DNA of 22,151 nucleotides from Bodo saltans (taxonomy: Eukaryota; Euglenozoa; Kinetoplastea; Eubodonida; Bodonidae): assembly GCA_001460835.1 (NCBI GenBank), contig CYKH01002042.1, forward strand, positions 10,034 to 32,184. Direction: 5' to 3'. The notes under the pieces are model-generated. The model did no database searches. It had not been told where the DNA came from and was given only the letters and a program-made list of their open reading frames with translations. Below are positions 1 to 9,464 of this stretch, in pieces. Both the position numbers and the translations under genes were made by a program. Position 1 is the first letter of the stretch; each line of letters opens with the position of its first letter.

Positions 1-2
1 TG

Positions 3-25
3 TTTTTTTTTTTTTTTTTTTGAAG
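3..25 (+). promoter_or_regulatory. Polypyrimidine tract and trans-splice acceptor for the IP3 receptor gene
   Basis: A run of 19 T (3-21) is followed by the first AG at 24-25 and then, 47 bases later, by the ATG at 73. This is the expected layout of a kinetoplastid spliced-leader acceptor. The site is inferred from sequence only, and AG dinucleotides between 25 and 72 are alternatives. Confidence 0.6.
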
Positions 26-72
26 ATCTTTAAGAAAAGCTCGTAAATACTCACTTGTTTAGTTTCACCACC

Positions 73-3000
73 ATGCCTCGAAACACTCTCAGGTATGGGC
101 ACAAGGTGATGCTGCGCGTTCCTTCCCTAAACGGCGTCCTCACTTCCACCAACTCTGCCATCACACCTCTGGGGATACGTCCTCATGCAAAGGACGACGT
201 GCTATCCCTCGAAGACTCCATCTTTATGTTGATCCCTGGAGATGGGGAATTCAACGCCAAGGATGACATTGACGTGCGTGAAGAGGTCAAGTTTGGCCAT
301 GTGGTCAGACTTGTGCACTGCACGCAGCGCTGCCCGGTGGTGCACCTCTCCAACGAGCCCGCAGTGCTAGACAAGGCGGCTCAACGGGTCACCATCGACG
401 ATCCTGCGAGATTCAATTCACTGGACCCCAGTGCTGCGTTGTACCGTACGGAGCGCTTCCGCGTCCTGCCCAAGTACAAAGTGCGGGGCGAGGGTGAACG
501 TGTGTGCGAAGGGGACCACATCCTCCTGCAGTCGGCGCTTTCCTCTGCGACGTTCATTAGCACATCGGATCAGAAAGATGACCGCACGGACGGGTGCTTC
601 GAAGTGCAATGCACCAACGAGGGCTCATGCTTTGTGGTTGATTTTTACGATGCGGAGGAAATCAAAGAGAAATCAGCGACCATTCGTGGAGGGCAGTGCG
701 TGACGCTTGTGCATCGTGAAACCAGCCGCTTGTTTGCCGCCACCCACCTCGAGAACAGCACAACCGATGACTTGATGCGCGCCATTGTGCTTGACGAGCC
801 CCTTCAACAGAACGCAGCAGACCCCTTGTCCATCAAAGGAATCACTTACGAGAACTTGTTTATCATCGAGTTCGAGGACCGTGGGCGCTCCGGTGCCGTC
901 CAAGTCATTTCAAGGGAACATTATCGAATCAAGTCCCTTGCTGCTGGTGGCTACCTTGCTGTTGACGCGGCAAAGAATCGTCTTTTTTTCACGAATGATA
1001 TCAGCAATCCAGGTGCGTTATTCACATTCCATGCCGCCAGCGATGACCGAGAACAGACATTACAGAGCGGTGGACGCATTTTTCTTGAAGCTACGATCGC
1101 AGGAGGTGAGAATCAATGGGTATCCCTGCGCAATGAAGTCCTTGAAGTCAACGGAGTGGAGCTACCGTACTTAGCGCTCGAGACGTGCGCGGAGGAGAGC
1201 GTCAGCGACGGTGTTGAGGTGCAGCTCCTGCCGTTTATTGAATACCGTGACTTGAGCCGCGTGATGTCGCTGCTGCCACCCCTGAAGAAGTTCACGGCAT
1301 CCATCCAGGAGAGTTCTATCGACAACACCACTGTGGCCCAAGTACGAGCAAACGTCCGTCAACTGCGACGCTTCTGCTATCAAGTCGCTGGGGAATCGCA
1401 CATCGATGTGGCTAACGAGGTGGACGGGGTCCTCGACAACAAAGGACAGGGGCGGCTGCTTCATCAAGGAGTACCTCAGCTTTTGATGAGCTTAGTGCGT
1501 GCTATCTTATCCAGCCCACTCTTCGACAGGACGATGCTGTTCAGCGCCGAGGACGTGGCATCGCTGAAACCCAAAGGCCAGTCCACAAATGACGATCCCT
1601 CGACACCTATTCGTTACAGTGACATCATTGGTGTCGTAGATGATTGCCTCAGCGTCATTCAACTTGTGGTGCGTGACAACTACCGTGCCTCCATCGCACT
1701 CCGCTCATTGCTGCCTAGCCTCATGGCAGCATGCGAAGATATTCCAGCAGCGGTGGGGTGCGTGGCGGAGTTTTTAAGGGGGAACAGCGCACTCCTTGAA
1801 GAGCTATCAGAGGAGGGGTGCAAAGATTTACTCAGGTTCATGGACTTGCTTGTGCTGCGGCCACGAGATGCTGTCTTAATGCAACTTGTCGGCCTCTTTG
1901 CTTCCCACCGAGACGTTGGGTTTCCAGAGGCCCAACGTGTGATCAAAGAACGGTTGATTGACGATGCGGCCCTACGTGACAGCTTGTTTTTCCAGTACAG
2001 TCGCGATGCTTTGGGGATCATTTACGTAGAGATTCCTGAAGCATATTTAGCGCCTAAGCATATCCGTGAGCTGAAAGCTCCCTCAAGGGTCATCAATGGA
2101 GAGAAGGTGTTTTCGGTGAAGTTGTCTGACCTCCCAGACATTGCGTCACAAACACGCATGGTGGGCAGGCCGAATGTGATTCCCCTCGTTGCTGGTCAGT
2201 TGGAGTTGTTGTCTGCCGTATGTGCAGGGAGGAAGGCGACATCCATTCAAACCCTCAGCACTATCATCGACGTTGATATTTTAATGGACTCGATGGATAA
2301 GATTGCAGTCCCTCCTATCATTCACTCCGGACTCATCAATCTCTTTTCGAGTGGCGTGGTGATTGACAGCGAGTGCACAAACTTGGAGGACGTACTGGAG
2401 AGCATGCGGTATGTTGTCGACGATCCTGCTGCCCCAGACCCCTTTGTCTTCGAAGTAGACGTGACGGATTCGTACTTGGTGAGGGCATGTACATTCGCCA
2501 AGAAATTCCTGACAAGCGGTGATGGTATCATGACATCCGACGAGGGAAAGCGTGAGGAGCTGGACGCGGTGGTGCGGCTTACAAAAGCGCTGCTTTCTCG
2601 ACGATGCTGGTCACTGTCCGACTACACTCCCATTATTCACAGTTTAATCTCGTTCCTCGACAGGCGTAACGATGAAGCCAGTAACGACCCAGAAGTGTTT
2701 CGGGACAAAGTGATGATTGTTCAAACTCTTGATGCGTTTGTTGACGTTCTTCTTGGCGTGAAGGCTGCACGCATCACTCGGGAGTTCGTGAAAAATCCAA
2801 ATGAACCATTATTTCCGCCTATGTGCCAATTTATTTCCCTTGAGCCCTTCTCAGACTTGTCGGAGCAGTTTGAGGGGCGCAGGAATGCTCTGCTGAGCTC
2901 GAAGCACCAGTTTGTCAGTCAGTTTCAACACTTAAGAGCGACGCACGTAGCACCTGAAGCACTCCACACCACGCTGCTCCATGCACTCGACGTGCTACAG

Positions 3001-6000
3001 GATATTGCAAGCATCCATAACTGGGATCTGAGGCGTGAGTCGATCCGCTTCTACTGTCGATTGACACACTGCTGGGAGTCTCTTTCGTTGATGTTGGAGA
3101 ACGTCACGGTATCCACCAGCGCCAACACAGAAGTGTTCAACATCACCAAATCTGCGTTTGATGCACTGCACCACTATCTGTCCATCAAGCGCTCATCACA
3201 CAAAGCTGCTGCTGCAATCCAAAGATTGATTGAGTTGCTACAATCGCGAAAAGACGTACTACCAAAGCCAGGCGAGACGACGATGGCAGATGTTCTAGGT
3301 ATGTTTCAACAAATGAAAGTGGTTGACACGATTCTAACGATCATGGGTGAGCTTGAAAACATCAACAAGGTACGGACTTCAGAGTCCGGCCTTACAGAGT
3401 TATGTCTTCGCGGTTTGCAGTTCCTGGAATTGATTTGCAGCATCGATGATTTCTCTCGCCAAAAGATTGGCGAAGAAATGGACAAACTTGTGTTCTCTGC
3501 CGTTGCTGCACCTGCTCCATTTATGTCCGTTTGCCGCACAGTCTTCGTGGACGGAAAGGGCGTTTTTGGACTGTCGTCACTTGCTGTCTTCGAGGTGGTC
3601 CAGATTGTCGGGCTTGGCGGTGCTATGGGTGATACGGCAATTGCTCTGCTGCATGATATTCTTGCAGTGAAGGACATCGCAGGTCGTTACGTCTCCAAGA
3701 ATCAACAGATGGTATGGCGAGCAATCCTCAACCACAAAGTCGTGGCAAAGATGATCCATATCCACGACACGTGGACGGGCAAACGTGGTGTTGAAATTCG
3801 TGATGCAAAGCTCCAAGGACCCCACGCTAAGAGCGAGATAGACACTCACATTGCATTCCTGGACGTGATCTACCTCGTTGCGAAGCAAAACGACCTTGTC
3901 AAGCCAGAGGAGATTCGGTACGAATTATTTGGCCCCAACGGTGTAGATGATTTGATGGAAGTTGTCTCTAACTTAGATCTTGCTGCAACATTCCGCTACA
4001 CATACATCAACCTCCTGCAGGTATTGGTGATTGAGGATCTGGGAGGCCTAGCGGCAATTTTCAACCATCGAATGCTAAAAGACTTCTTAGCAGCATGCCG
4101 CTACGATATTCACTGCGGTGCGACGCTACTGGACGATCAAAACCAGCAGAGCACTAATTCTGCATCACCTCAGCTGCAGATCGAGGGCAGCCAATCGAAG
4201 ATTCAACGGCCCACGTTTTCAATTTTCTCGGATCGCGACCAGGCACAAGCGTTTATGGGAGATTACCTTTGTATGGCCGTCTTTCCATGTGTGAGGCACC
4301 TCATGGAGCGACTCAGTGATACCGCACGGCGCCTACATCCTAAAGTTCGTACCACCCTCACCAAAAAAAAGGCGATCAACTCCGAGTCCATCTCTAACAA
4401 ATGGCAGCTGTTCCTACAGTCTCAGTTCCAGCCACTTCTGTCAAGCAATCGTGTGATGGCTGGCAGTGCTGGTGTGCTTCTGCGCAACCCTATTCTGGGA
4501 ACTGCGTTCATGAAGACGCTGGTCACGAGCCTCCCTTTCCTAGAGGAGACGGTTGCTTGCCGCGTTCTACACTTGATGAGACAAGTCATCGAGCTGCAAG
4601 AAAATGATCCGGACGACTGCAGTGTGATGCTCCCCTTCGGTCACGTTGAGGGCCTGCACGACAAACGGACGTTGACGATGCTCAAGACGAAGGAACACCG
4701 TCAAAATATCGCAGCCACGTTTGACCCCAGCCGTCCAAGCCAACAAATGTTACCCCTTGTTTCAGACTTGATCTCCCGCTCCAATCCCCGAGTCCGGGAT
4801 GCCGCACTCCACACCGCCATCGCCATTTTAGACGGAGGGAACCGGCCAATGCAGCAGACGATGTACGACTCCATTGTGGAACGATGCGATGAACAAATCT
4901 TCTTACATCTTCGTGATATCTTTTCTTCTACACGCGAAACATTGGTCACGTACGTCAAGATATTGAAGCGTGCTGCGGATCCCCGCGACACAGTTGACAA
5001 CTTGGGCAACGTGACGAAGCTCCTTCGCTACACCCAGCTGCTGTGCGAAGGGCACTTCCGAGAGAATCAAGAGTACCTCCGTGTGCAGCCACTAAATGTT
5101 GTCTCCGTGAATGTGATTGAGGCGATGTGCGACGCGTTGGATATGGTCTCACGCTGCATTGATTTCCGAACCGTTAGCTTTGCCACGCAGCTTGTTGTCA
5201 CGCTGATCGAGGTGCTACAAGGACCATGCCGCATGAATCAAGACTTTTGTGTGTCTGCTGGCGTTGCGGAGCGCCTCGTGACCATTCTCACTCTCTCCGT
5301 AGAGAAGGACGATCATGACGGCAAACAACGAGAAGGCCTGTCGGGCGTTGACCCTGAAGTCCTCCTCAACATGCAACTGAAGTCCATGGACGGGTTGCTA
5401 GCGTTGATTGAGGGTCGCACAGAGAAAGCGTATCTTGCGACGCTCGTCTCATCTATTTCCTTGAAGACATTATGCAACTCAATGGATCGTTCCGTTGCAG
5501 CATATGAAAAGGATCACGGCTCCATCGCTGATGATGATGGGATCACACTGGGTTCCGCATGGCGTCGCTTCAAATCGTACATGGTTCCGGAGGACGTTGA
5601 AGATGAACTGAACGACGACTTGTCACTGGCGGTGAATGTGTTCATCTTCATTCGGTCGTGCCTCGACCACCAGAACTTACTCTCTCAAAATGACGACAGC
5701 GTTGAGTTTGTGGACGCTGAGGGGTACACCATCAAACGAGTGCTGCGGAAGACGGAATCCTTCCACACCGTCAACAAGAAGGTGGGCATGGTGGAGATAC
5801 TACGCGAAGGCTCGATTGAGCGCTCATACTTTAGAATCCTCAGCAGCAGCAGCACCAATCTACTCAAGAAACAGAAACAATCGCTCATCAAAGATGTGGA
5901 GCGTGACAGTGACAACAGACGACTTCAATCATTCCTTGAACTTTCTGCAGGGCTCATTGAGGAGATTGAGTTCTACAGTGGACTCCGCCGCATTCCACTC

Positions 6001-7311
6001 GTGTCACTATTTCAGGATTTCGACTACGTCCTTGACTACTTCTCCCTTCTATGGGCGTTGATTGTTAACATTGCGATGATGGTTGTGGTGAACGCTCCCA
6101 TGAATTCCTTTGATAGCGAGCTCAGCCCCAAAGATTCCCGTATCATCAACGGTCTTGCAATCGTTCAAATTGTCCTTCAAAGCATGATGATGGTAAACTA
6201 CATGATAGGGCCGATGCGTGTGAACTACGCATCAAAGATGAGAAAGTATCTCAGTGAGCAGATTCAAGACGCTGTCGATGAGGCGAGGATCAATTTATCG
6301 GTTGAAGATGCCGATGTGAGTGAGTACAAGATGGATAACCTTTCCTTGTTTGAGCGATCACTGCATGCGGTGTATCATACGTGCATGCACGGTGTGTTCC
6401 TTCAGCGTGTCTTGTTCCTCGTCGCCGCCATCCTCGGCCTTACGCAGTCAAAGATATGGCACACCATCCAGCTGCTTCACATTACCAACAAGAGTAGCAT
6501 TCTTTCCAACGTGCTGCTCGCTGTGACGACCAACGGTGTCAGCCTCATCTTGACGTCCGTCTTAATGGTCATTGTAATTTACATCTACGGTGCCATCTCC
6601 TTCTACAACTTTACTGAATTTTTCGACCCCAACAAGAGTGGACGGGGTTACGATTGCCAATCGTTGGTGTCCTGCTGGTTTGTGCACATTGACGCGATAC
6701 GCAATGGAGGAGGCATTGGAGACTCGACCAGCAATCCGTACTTCGATGATTACAACACTATTGGATTCTACTACGCATTCTTCCGCCTCGTCTACTACAT
6801 CACTGTGATTGTGATCTTTTTGAACATTGTGTTTGGTATCATCGTCGACAGCTTTGCACAGCTGCGTGAGGAGCGCGAGGGGGTTGTGACCGACCAGCAG
6901 TCCAAGTGCTTCATCTGCGGGATAGAGCAGAATGCCTTTGACTTGATCACACCTGGAGGGTTCGAACAGCACATCACATCGGAGCACAACATGTGGCACT
7001 ACGTGTATTTCATGCACTACTTGCAAGTAAAGGACGAGGATGAATTTAACGGCCAGGAGGCAGACGTGGCGAAGAAACTTGAGAGCCGCGATACTTCTTT
7101 CTTCCCAGTAGGGCAATCCATGGCGACGAACTCAGCGGCTGTGCCTGCTGTTGATGTTGAAGAGAAATTGGCACACCTTACTGCAACCGTCGACACCATT
7201 AACGCCCGATGCAATGCGTTGGAGGATCAACTTCATGCGTTCACGGAAACTGTTATTAGTGAGCTGCGGAGCATGAAGGCTGCACTTGTGCCTTCGCGAG
7301 ACAAGCGATAG
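73..7311 (+). CDS. Inositol 1,4,5-trisphosphate receptor-type Ca2+ release channel
   Basis: Predicted 2412-residue tetrameric Ca2+ channel of internal stores; in trypanosomes the homologue sits in acidocalcisomes (family knowledge). The N-terminus aligns by eye with the IP3R suppressor and beta-trefoil/MIR region (about 1-390), followed by RIH helices (about 390-560). An RIH-associated segment lies at about 1650-1735 (LLCEGHFREN, then QGPCRMNQ). Membrane segments are at about 1989-2008, 2024-2045, 2107-2124, 2128-2142, 2157-2176 and 2237-2260. The pore filter GGGIGD is at 2212-2217. After S6 comes the linker zinc site C2279, C2282, H2300, H2305 with EHNMWHY, then a C-terminal coiled coil (about 2361-2408). 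The ATG at 73 (CACCACCATG) was chosen over an upstream TTG because the family N-terminus begins here. The protein is shorter than animal IP3R (about 2700 residues). Contacts in the IP3 site are only partly conserved. Confidence 0.93.
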   Translation: MPRNTLRYGHKVMLRVPSLNGVLTSTNSAITPLGIRPHAKDDVLSLEDSIFMLIPGDGEFNAKDDIDVREEVKFGHVVRLVHCTQRCPVVHLSNEPAVLDKAAQRVTIDDPARFNSLDPSAALYRTERFRVLPKYKVRGEGERVCEGDHILLQSALSSATFISTSDQKDDRTDGCFEVQCTNEGSCFVVDFYDAEEIKEKSATIRGGQCVTLVHRETSRLFAATHLENSTTDDLMRAIVLDEPLQQNAADPLSIKGITYENLFIIEFEDRGRSGAVQVISREHYRIKSLAAGGYLAVDAAKNRLFFTNDISNPGALFTFHAASDDREQTLQSGGRIFLEATIAGGENQWVSLRNEVLEVNGVELPYLALETCAEESVSDGVEVQLLPFIEYRDLSRVMSLLPPLKKFTASIQESSIDNTTVAQVRANVRQLRRFCYQVAGESHIDVANEVDGVLDNKGQGRLLHQGVPQLLMSLVRAILSSPLFDRTMLFSAEDVASLKPKGQSTNDDPSTPIRYSDIIGVVDDCLSVIQLVVRDNYRASIALRSLLPSLMAACEDIPAAVGCVAEFLRGNSALLEELSEEGCKDLLRFMDLLVLRPRDAVLMQLVGLFASHRDVGFPEAQRVIKERLIDDAALRDSLFFQYSRDALGIIYVEIPEAYLAPKHIRELKAPSRVINGEKVFSVKLSDLPDIASQTRMVGRPNVIPLVAGQLELLSAVCAGRKATSIQTLSTIIDVDILMDSMDKIAVPPIIHSGLINLFSSGVVIDSECTNLEDVLESMRYVVDDPAAPDPFVFEVDVTDSYLVRACTFAKKFLTSGDGIMTSDEGKREELDAVVRLTKALLSRRCWSLSDYTPIIHSLISFLDRRNDEASNDPEVFRDKVMIVQTLDAFVDVLLGVKAARITREFVKNPNEPLFPPMCQFISLEPFSDLSEQFEGRRNALLSSKHQFVSQFQHLRATHVAPEALHTTLLHALDVLQDIASIHNWDLRRESIRFYCRLTHCWESLSLMLENVTVSTSANTEVFNITKSAFDALHHYLSIKRSSHKAAAAIQRLIELLQSRKDVLPKPGETTMADVLGMFQQMKVVDTILTIMGELENINKVRTSESGLTELCLRGLQFLELICSIDDFSRQKIGEEMDKLVFSAVAAPAPFMSVCRTVFVDGKGVFGLSSLAVFEVVQIVGLGGAMGDTAIALLHDILAVKDIAGRYVSKNQQMVWRAILNHKVVAKMIHIHDTWTGKRGVEIRDAKLQGPHAKSEIDTHIAFLDVIYLVAKQNDLVKPEEIRYELFGPNGVDDLMEVVSNLDLAATFRYTYINLLQVLVIEDLGGLAAIFNHRMLKDFLAACRYDIHCGATLLDDQNQQSTNSASPQLQIEGSQSKIQRPTFSIFSDRDQAQAFMGDYLCMAVFPCVRHLMERLSDTARRLHPKVRTTLTKKKAINSESISNKWQLFLQSQFQPLLSSNRVMAGSAGVLLRNPILGTAFMKTLVTSLPFLEETVACRVLHLMRQVIELQENDPDDCSVMLPFGHVEGLHDKRTLTMLKTKEHRQNIAATFDPSRPSQQMLPLVSDLISRSNPRVRDAALHTAIAILDGGNRPMQQTMYDSIVERCDEQIFLHLRDIFSSTRETLVTYVKILKRAADPRDTVDNLGNVTKLLRYTQLLCEGHFRENQEYLRVQPLNVVSVNVIEAMCDALDMVSRCIDFRTVSFATQLVVTLIEVLQGPCRMNQDFCVSAGVAERLVTILTLSVEKDDHDGKQREGLSGVDPEVLLNMQLKSMDGLLALIEGRTEKAYLATLVSSISLKTLCNSMDRSVAAYEKDHGSIADDDGITLGSAWRRFKSYMVPEDVEDELNDDLSLAVNVFIFIRSCLDHQNLLSQNDDSVEFVDAEGYTIKRVLRKTESFHTVNKKVGMVEILREGSIERSYFRILSSSSTNLLKKQKQSLIKDVERDSDNRRLQSFLELSAGLIEEIEFYSGLRRIPLVSLFQDFDYVLDYFSLLWALIVNIAMMVVVNAPMNSFDSELSPKDSRIINGLAIVQIVLQSMMMVNYMIGPMRVNYASKMRKYLSEQIQDAVDEARINLSVEDADVSEYKMDNLSLFERSLHAVYHTCMHGVFLQRVLFLVAAILGLTQSKIWHTIQLLHITNKSSILSNVLLAVTTNGVSLILTSVLMVIVIYIYGAISFYNFTEFFDPNKSGRGYDCQSLVSCWFVHIDAIRNGGGIGDSTSNPYFDDYNTIGFYYAFFRLVYYITVIVIFLNIVFGIIVDSFAQLREEREGVVTDQQSKCFICGIEQNAFDLITPGGFEQHITSEHNMWHYVYFMHYLQVKDEDEFNGQEADVAKKLESRDTSFFPVGQSMATNSAAVPAVDVEEKLAHLTATVDTINARCNALEDQLHAFTETVISELRSMKAALVPSRDKR

Positions 7312-7629
7312 GACACAGGCTTGATAAGTAACACCCCTGCACCCAATCTCGTCGTTGAATCGCATTTCTTAGTGTGAGGCGGAATGTTTTATTCTCCTCA
7401 CCACCAATGTATTTCTCTTTTCGTTGATTACGTTGCCACCAATGGTCATTGAGTGTCGAACCCCTTTTCCGCTCGTTTTACGCATCACCGCTCACGCATG
7501 TTGTACAACTAACTGATGCTTAATGTGTGTGCCTACAACAGTAGGTCATGTTTGCTACCAGGGGTCCGGAAATATTCTTGTGGTAATAACGCGAACAAGT
7601 TTTCCTCCTTCTCTAGAAGTGAAGTTGCA
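7312..7629 (+). other. Intergenic region between the IP3R and GRAM-like genes
   Basis: 318 bp without a supported gene. It should hold the 3' UTR of the channel gene and the acceptor of the next gene. A pyrimidine-rich stretch (about 7387-7420) could be a second acceptor or a polyadenylation-coupling signal. A 24-codon ORF (7442-7516) and an in-frame ATG at 7516 are present but look non-functional. I see no tRNA, snoRNA box pair or repeat. Confidence 0.5.
7600..7616 (+). promoter_or_regulatory. Trans-splice acceptor for the GRAM-like gene
   Basis: The tract TTTTCCTCCTTCTCTAG ends in an AG at 7615-7616, which is 13 bases before the ATG at 7630. It is the best acceptor in this spacer. It lies downstream of the ATG at 7516, so it decides the start codon of the next gene. 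Confidence 0.6.
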
Positions 7630-8439
7630 ATGCAACAACTAAAGCAAAAGCTAGAGCATGTTAAAGAGGATGCCTCGAAGCTGATCAGCTCAACGCCAAA
7701 GGGGCCGCTCGTGCCACCAGTGGCGGCATCCATCCCGCGTCCCCGCCCACCAGCCCAACTACCGACTGCTGATGAGCTCCACCTCACCAAGCAAGCGCAA
7801 CGCGTGCAGGAGGTCCAACGTCACGACGAGGAGATCAACTCTAGCATGGGGAAGCTGAAGGACAGCACCCAAGCTCCTCAAGAGCGCGCAAAGCAGCTGT
7901 GGGGCGTGCTCCGTGGTGGGGTAGGCAAGACCATCGCATCGGCAGCAGCTGGCGCCTCTAGGGTTGTCTACGACACCTCCTCCAACTATGACCAGAACTC
8001 ATTCCGTGAAGCATTTGGCCCATTGACTGGCCCCTCCACGCAGTACCTGAACTCATTCAGCTGCACTGTCATGCACCAACAGGCTAGCCTCAAGTGTGTT
8101 GTCCACGTATCCTCCACGCACGTTTGTTTTGATGGAACCGGTCTTCTGGACGTCTTGCCGCTGTCCAACATTGCATCGATTATTCCCTCCATTTCCCTTC
8201 GTACAACGACAGAGCCTCTTTTCTACCCTGTGCCTGATCCCCGTGTGAAGCCTACTGCCCTGCAGATTTTCACTACCAAAAATACGGTGATTCAGCTTAG
8301 CTCCATCACGTACCTCGTGCGGCACCTGGCAACACAGAGTACCGGTGCGGCGGCCTTTAATCTGTTGTACGCTGAGGTGGACCGCGCATGGAGGTTGGTG
8401 TCACAAGTGCCGCAACCAAATGTTGACTACAGCTCGTGA
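7630..8439 (+). CDS. GRAM/PH-like domain protein
   Basis: 269 residues from the ATG at 7630. An in-frame ATG at 7516 would add 38 residues, but a strong polypyrimidine-AG acceptor lies between the two, so the shorter form is preferred. The N-terminal half (1-125) is charged and proline-rich (repeated RPRPPAQ-type residues). Residues about 130-253 show the strand pattern of a GRAM/PH-like fold: a hydrophobic start at YLNSFSCTV, CVVHVSSTHVCFDG, then LPLSNIASIIPSISL, ALQIFTTKNTVIQL, and a closing helix FNLLYAEVDRAW. GRAM domains bind phosphoinositides or proteins at membranes in other families; that role here is inference. No membrane segment or signal peptide is visible. The fold call is by eye and moderate. 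Confidence 0.6.
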   Translation: MQQLKQKLEHVKEDASKLISSTPKGPLVPPVAASIPRPRPPAQLPTADELHLTKQAQRVQEVQRHDEEINSSMGKLKDSTQAPQERAKQLWGVLRGGVGKTIASAAAGASRVVYDTSSNYDQNSFREAFGPLTGPSTQYLNSFSCTVMHQQASLKCVVHVSSTHVCFDGTGLLDVLPLSNIASIIPSISLRTTTEPLFYPVPDPRVKPTALQIFTTKNTVIQLSSITYLVRHLATQSTGAAAFNLLYAEVDRAWRLVSQVPQPNVDYSS

Positions 8440-8540
8440 GTGACCCGACGAATCGTTATTGCAGTGATTGCTTCCATCGAGTCCGTTGTGTTCTTGTGCT
8501 GACTGCGACTGAAATGCTATCAACCGCTGCGACTTGAATG

Positions 8541-8557
8541 TTTTTTCTTTATCCTAG
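8541..8557 (+). promoter_or_regulatory. Trans-splice acceptor for the RL-repeat gene
   Basis: TTTTTTCTTTATCCTAG ends at 8557, giving a predicted 20-base 5' UTR before the ATG at 8578. Confidence 0.6.
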
Positions 8558-8577
8558 AGTGAGGCAACATACACACT

Positions 8578-9342
8578 ATGCCAGGGTCCCCGTCTCGATC
8601 TGTGCAGAGCCCGGACGAGTACATTGCTCAGCGCATCGAACGGCATGACAAAAACATCGCCCGACTGGAAGAGGAAATCAAGCACTATGATCAAGAGGCA
8701 TCCAACAGCACTCGCGTTGCAGCGGCATCGCCTCATCCAACAGACGCGTCATCTACTATCGGGGCCATCGTCAAGAAACTAGAACCGGATGAACTGCAGG
8801 CTGTTGTGGACCGCTTGTCTCGACCGGTCAACCGTGACGACGACGAACTCCCTCCGATCCCGGGAAGAAAGGAGCCCAGAGTACTAGCAGCTGACGAGGT
8901 CGATGAACTTGTAGACCGACTTGGCGTTCGTGACATCAATACCCGAACAGAGAAGCACGAGGAACGATTGGCAGCTGCAGAGGACAGCCTCCCCCTGAAG
9001 AAGATTCTCGAAGCAAAAGGTGAAGATGCGTTGGTTCGACTTGACAACGACCAGCAACAATCACTGGGAGAGCGGCTCTGCAATCAGGCACTCGAAAAGC
9101 GAAAGGAGACCATCAAGCGCCTGGGAGATGCGGCGTACAATTCGACCATGAAGTTTTCAGCGCCTATCTCCAAAGGTCGCGTAAAGGAATGTGCTGCCCG
9201 GCTATGCGATGGTTCTTTGAGCAAGAAAGAATCAGAGATGTCGAAATTGCGCGACAAGTACATGGGCCCTTTGACGCAAAGCCGCAAATTGACCCTCGAA
9301 GAGCAGAAGGCTTGTGGTGATCGACTGACGACGAAGAAATGA
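8578..9342 (+). CDS. Small charged helical protein with five spaced 13-residue RL motifs
   Basis: 254 residues with no recognised enzyme domain. Five 13-residue blocks end in Arg-Leu: LEPDELQAVVDRL (68-80), LAADEVDELVDRL (103-115), LDNDQQQSLGERL (155-167), ISKGRVKECAARL (197-209) and LTLEEQKACGDRL (238-250). Unit spacing is 35, 52, 42 and 41 residues. Between blocks there are recurring basic stretches followed by a leucine (KRKETIKRL, KKESEMSKL). An N-terminal coiled-coil-like helix (17-40) precedes them. The rest is hydrophilic, with no signal peptide or membrane segment. Similar short helical repeats ending in RL occur in conserved kinetoplastid proteins of unknown function, some cytoskeletal; this is recollection, not a search result. 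The start is the first ATG after the acceptor. Confidence 0.8.
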   Translation: MPGSPSRSVQSPDEYIAQRIERHDKNIARLEEEIKHYDQEASNSTRVAAASPHPTDASSTIGAIVKKLEPDELQAVVDRLSRPVNRDDDELPPIPGRKEPRVLAADEVDELVDRLGVRDINTRTEKHEERLAAAEDSLPLKKILEAKGEDALVRLDNDQQQSLGERLCNQALEKRKETIKRLGDAAYNSTMKFSAPISKGRVKECAARLCDGSLSKKESEMSKLRDKYMGPLTQSRKLTLEEQKACGDRLTTKK

Positions 9343-9400
9343 AGTGCGATGAATGTTGTGTTGTACAGTACACCAACCCAACCCGCGTTAGTTGAACACG

Positions 9401-9458
9401 CTTTCGTTTTTTCTTTTCTTCTCATCAATTTCTTGCTTTACTGTTGCCAAACGTCTAG
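9401..9458 (+). promoter_or_regulatory. Trans-splice acceptor region for the gene at 9465
   Basis: A strong pyrimidine tract (9401-9424) is followed by no AG until CTAG at 9457-9458, only 6 bases before the ATG at 9465. If this first AG is used, the 5' UTR beyond the spliced leader is 6 bases. Confidence 0.5.
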
Positions 9459-9464
9459 TAGGAG

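Noticed and set aside
55-72. TTG-initiated extension of the IP3 receptor
   Set aside because: Nuclear eukaryotic genes start at ATG. The ATG at 73 has good context and matches the family N-terminus.
5636-6061. 141-residue ORF in another frame of the IP3 receptor gene
   Set aside because: It lies wholly inside a conserved coding region and resembles no family.
6562-7116. 184-residue ORF on the minus strand inside the IP3 receptor gene
   Set aside because: It is antisense to the best conserved part of the channel, has no family features, and its length follows from the codon composition of the coding strand.
7442-7516. 24-codon ORF in the spacer before the GRAM-like gene
   Set aside because: Short, without a matching acceptor and lying upstream of the preferred splice site. 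No conserved features.
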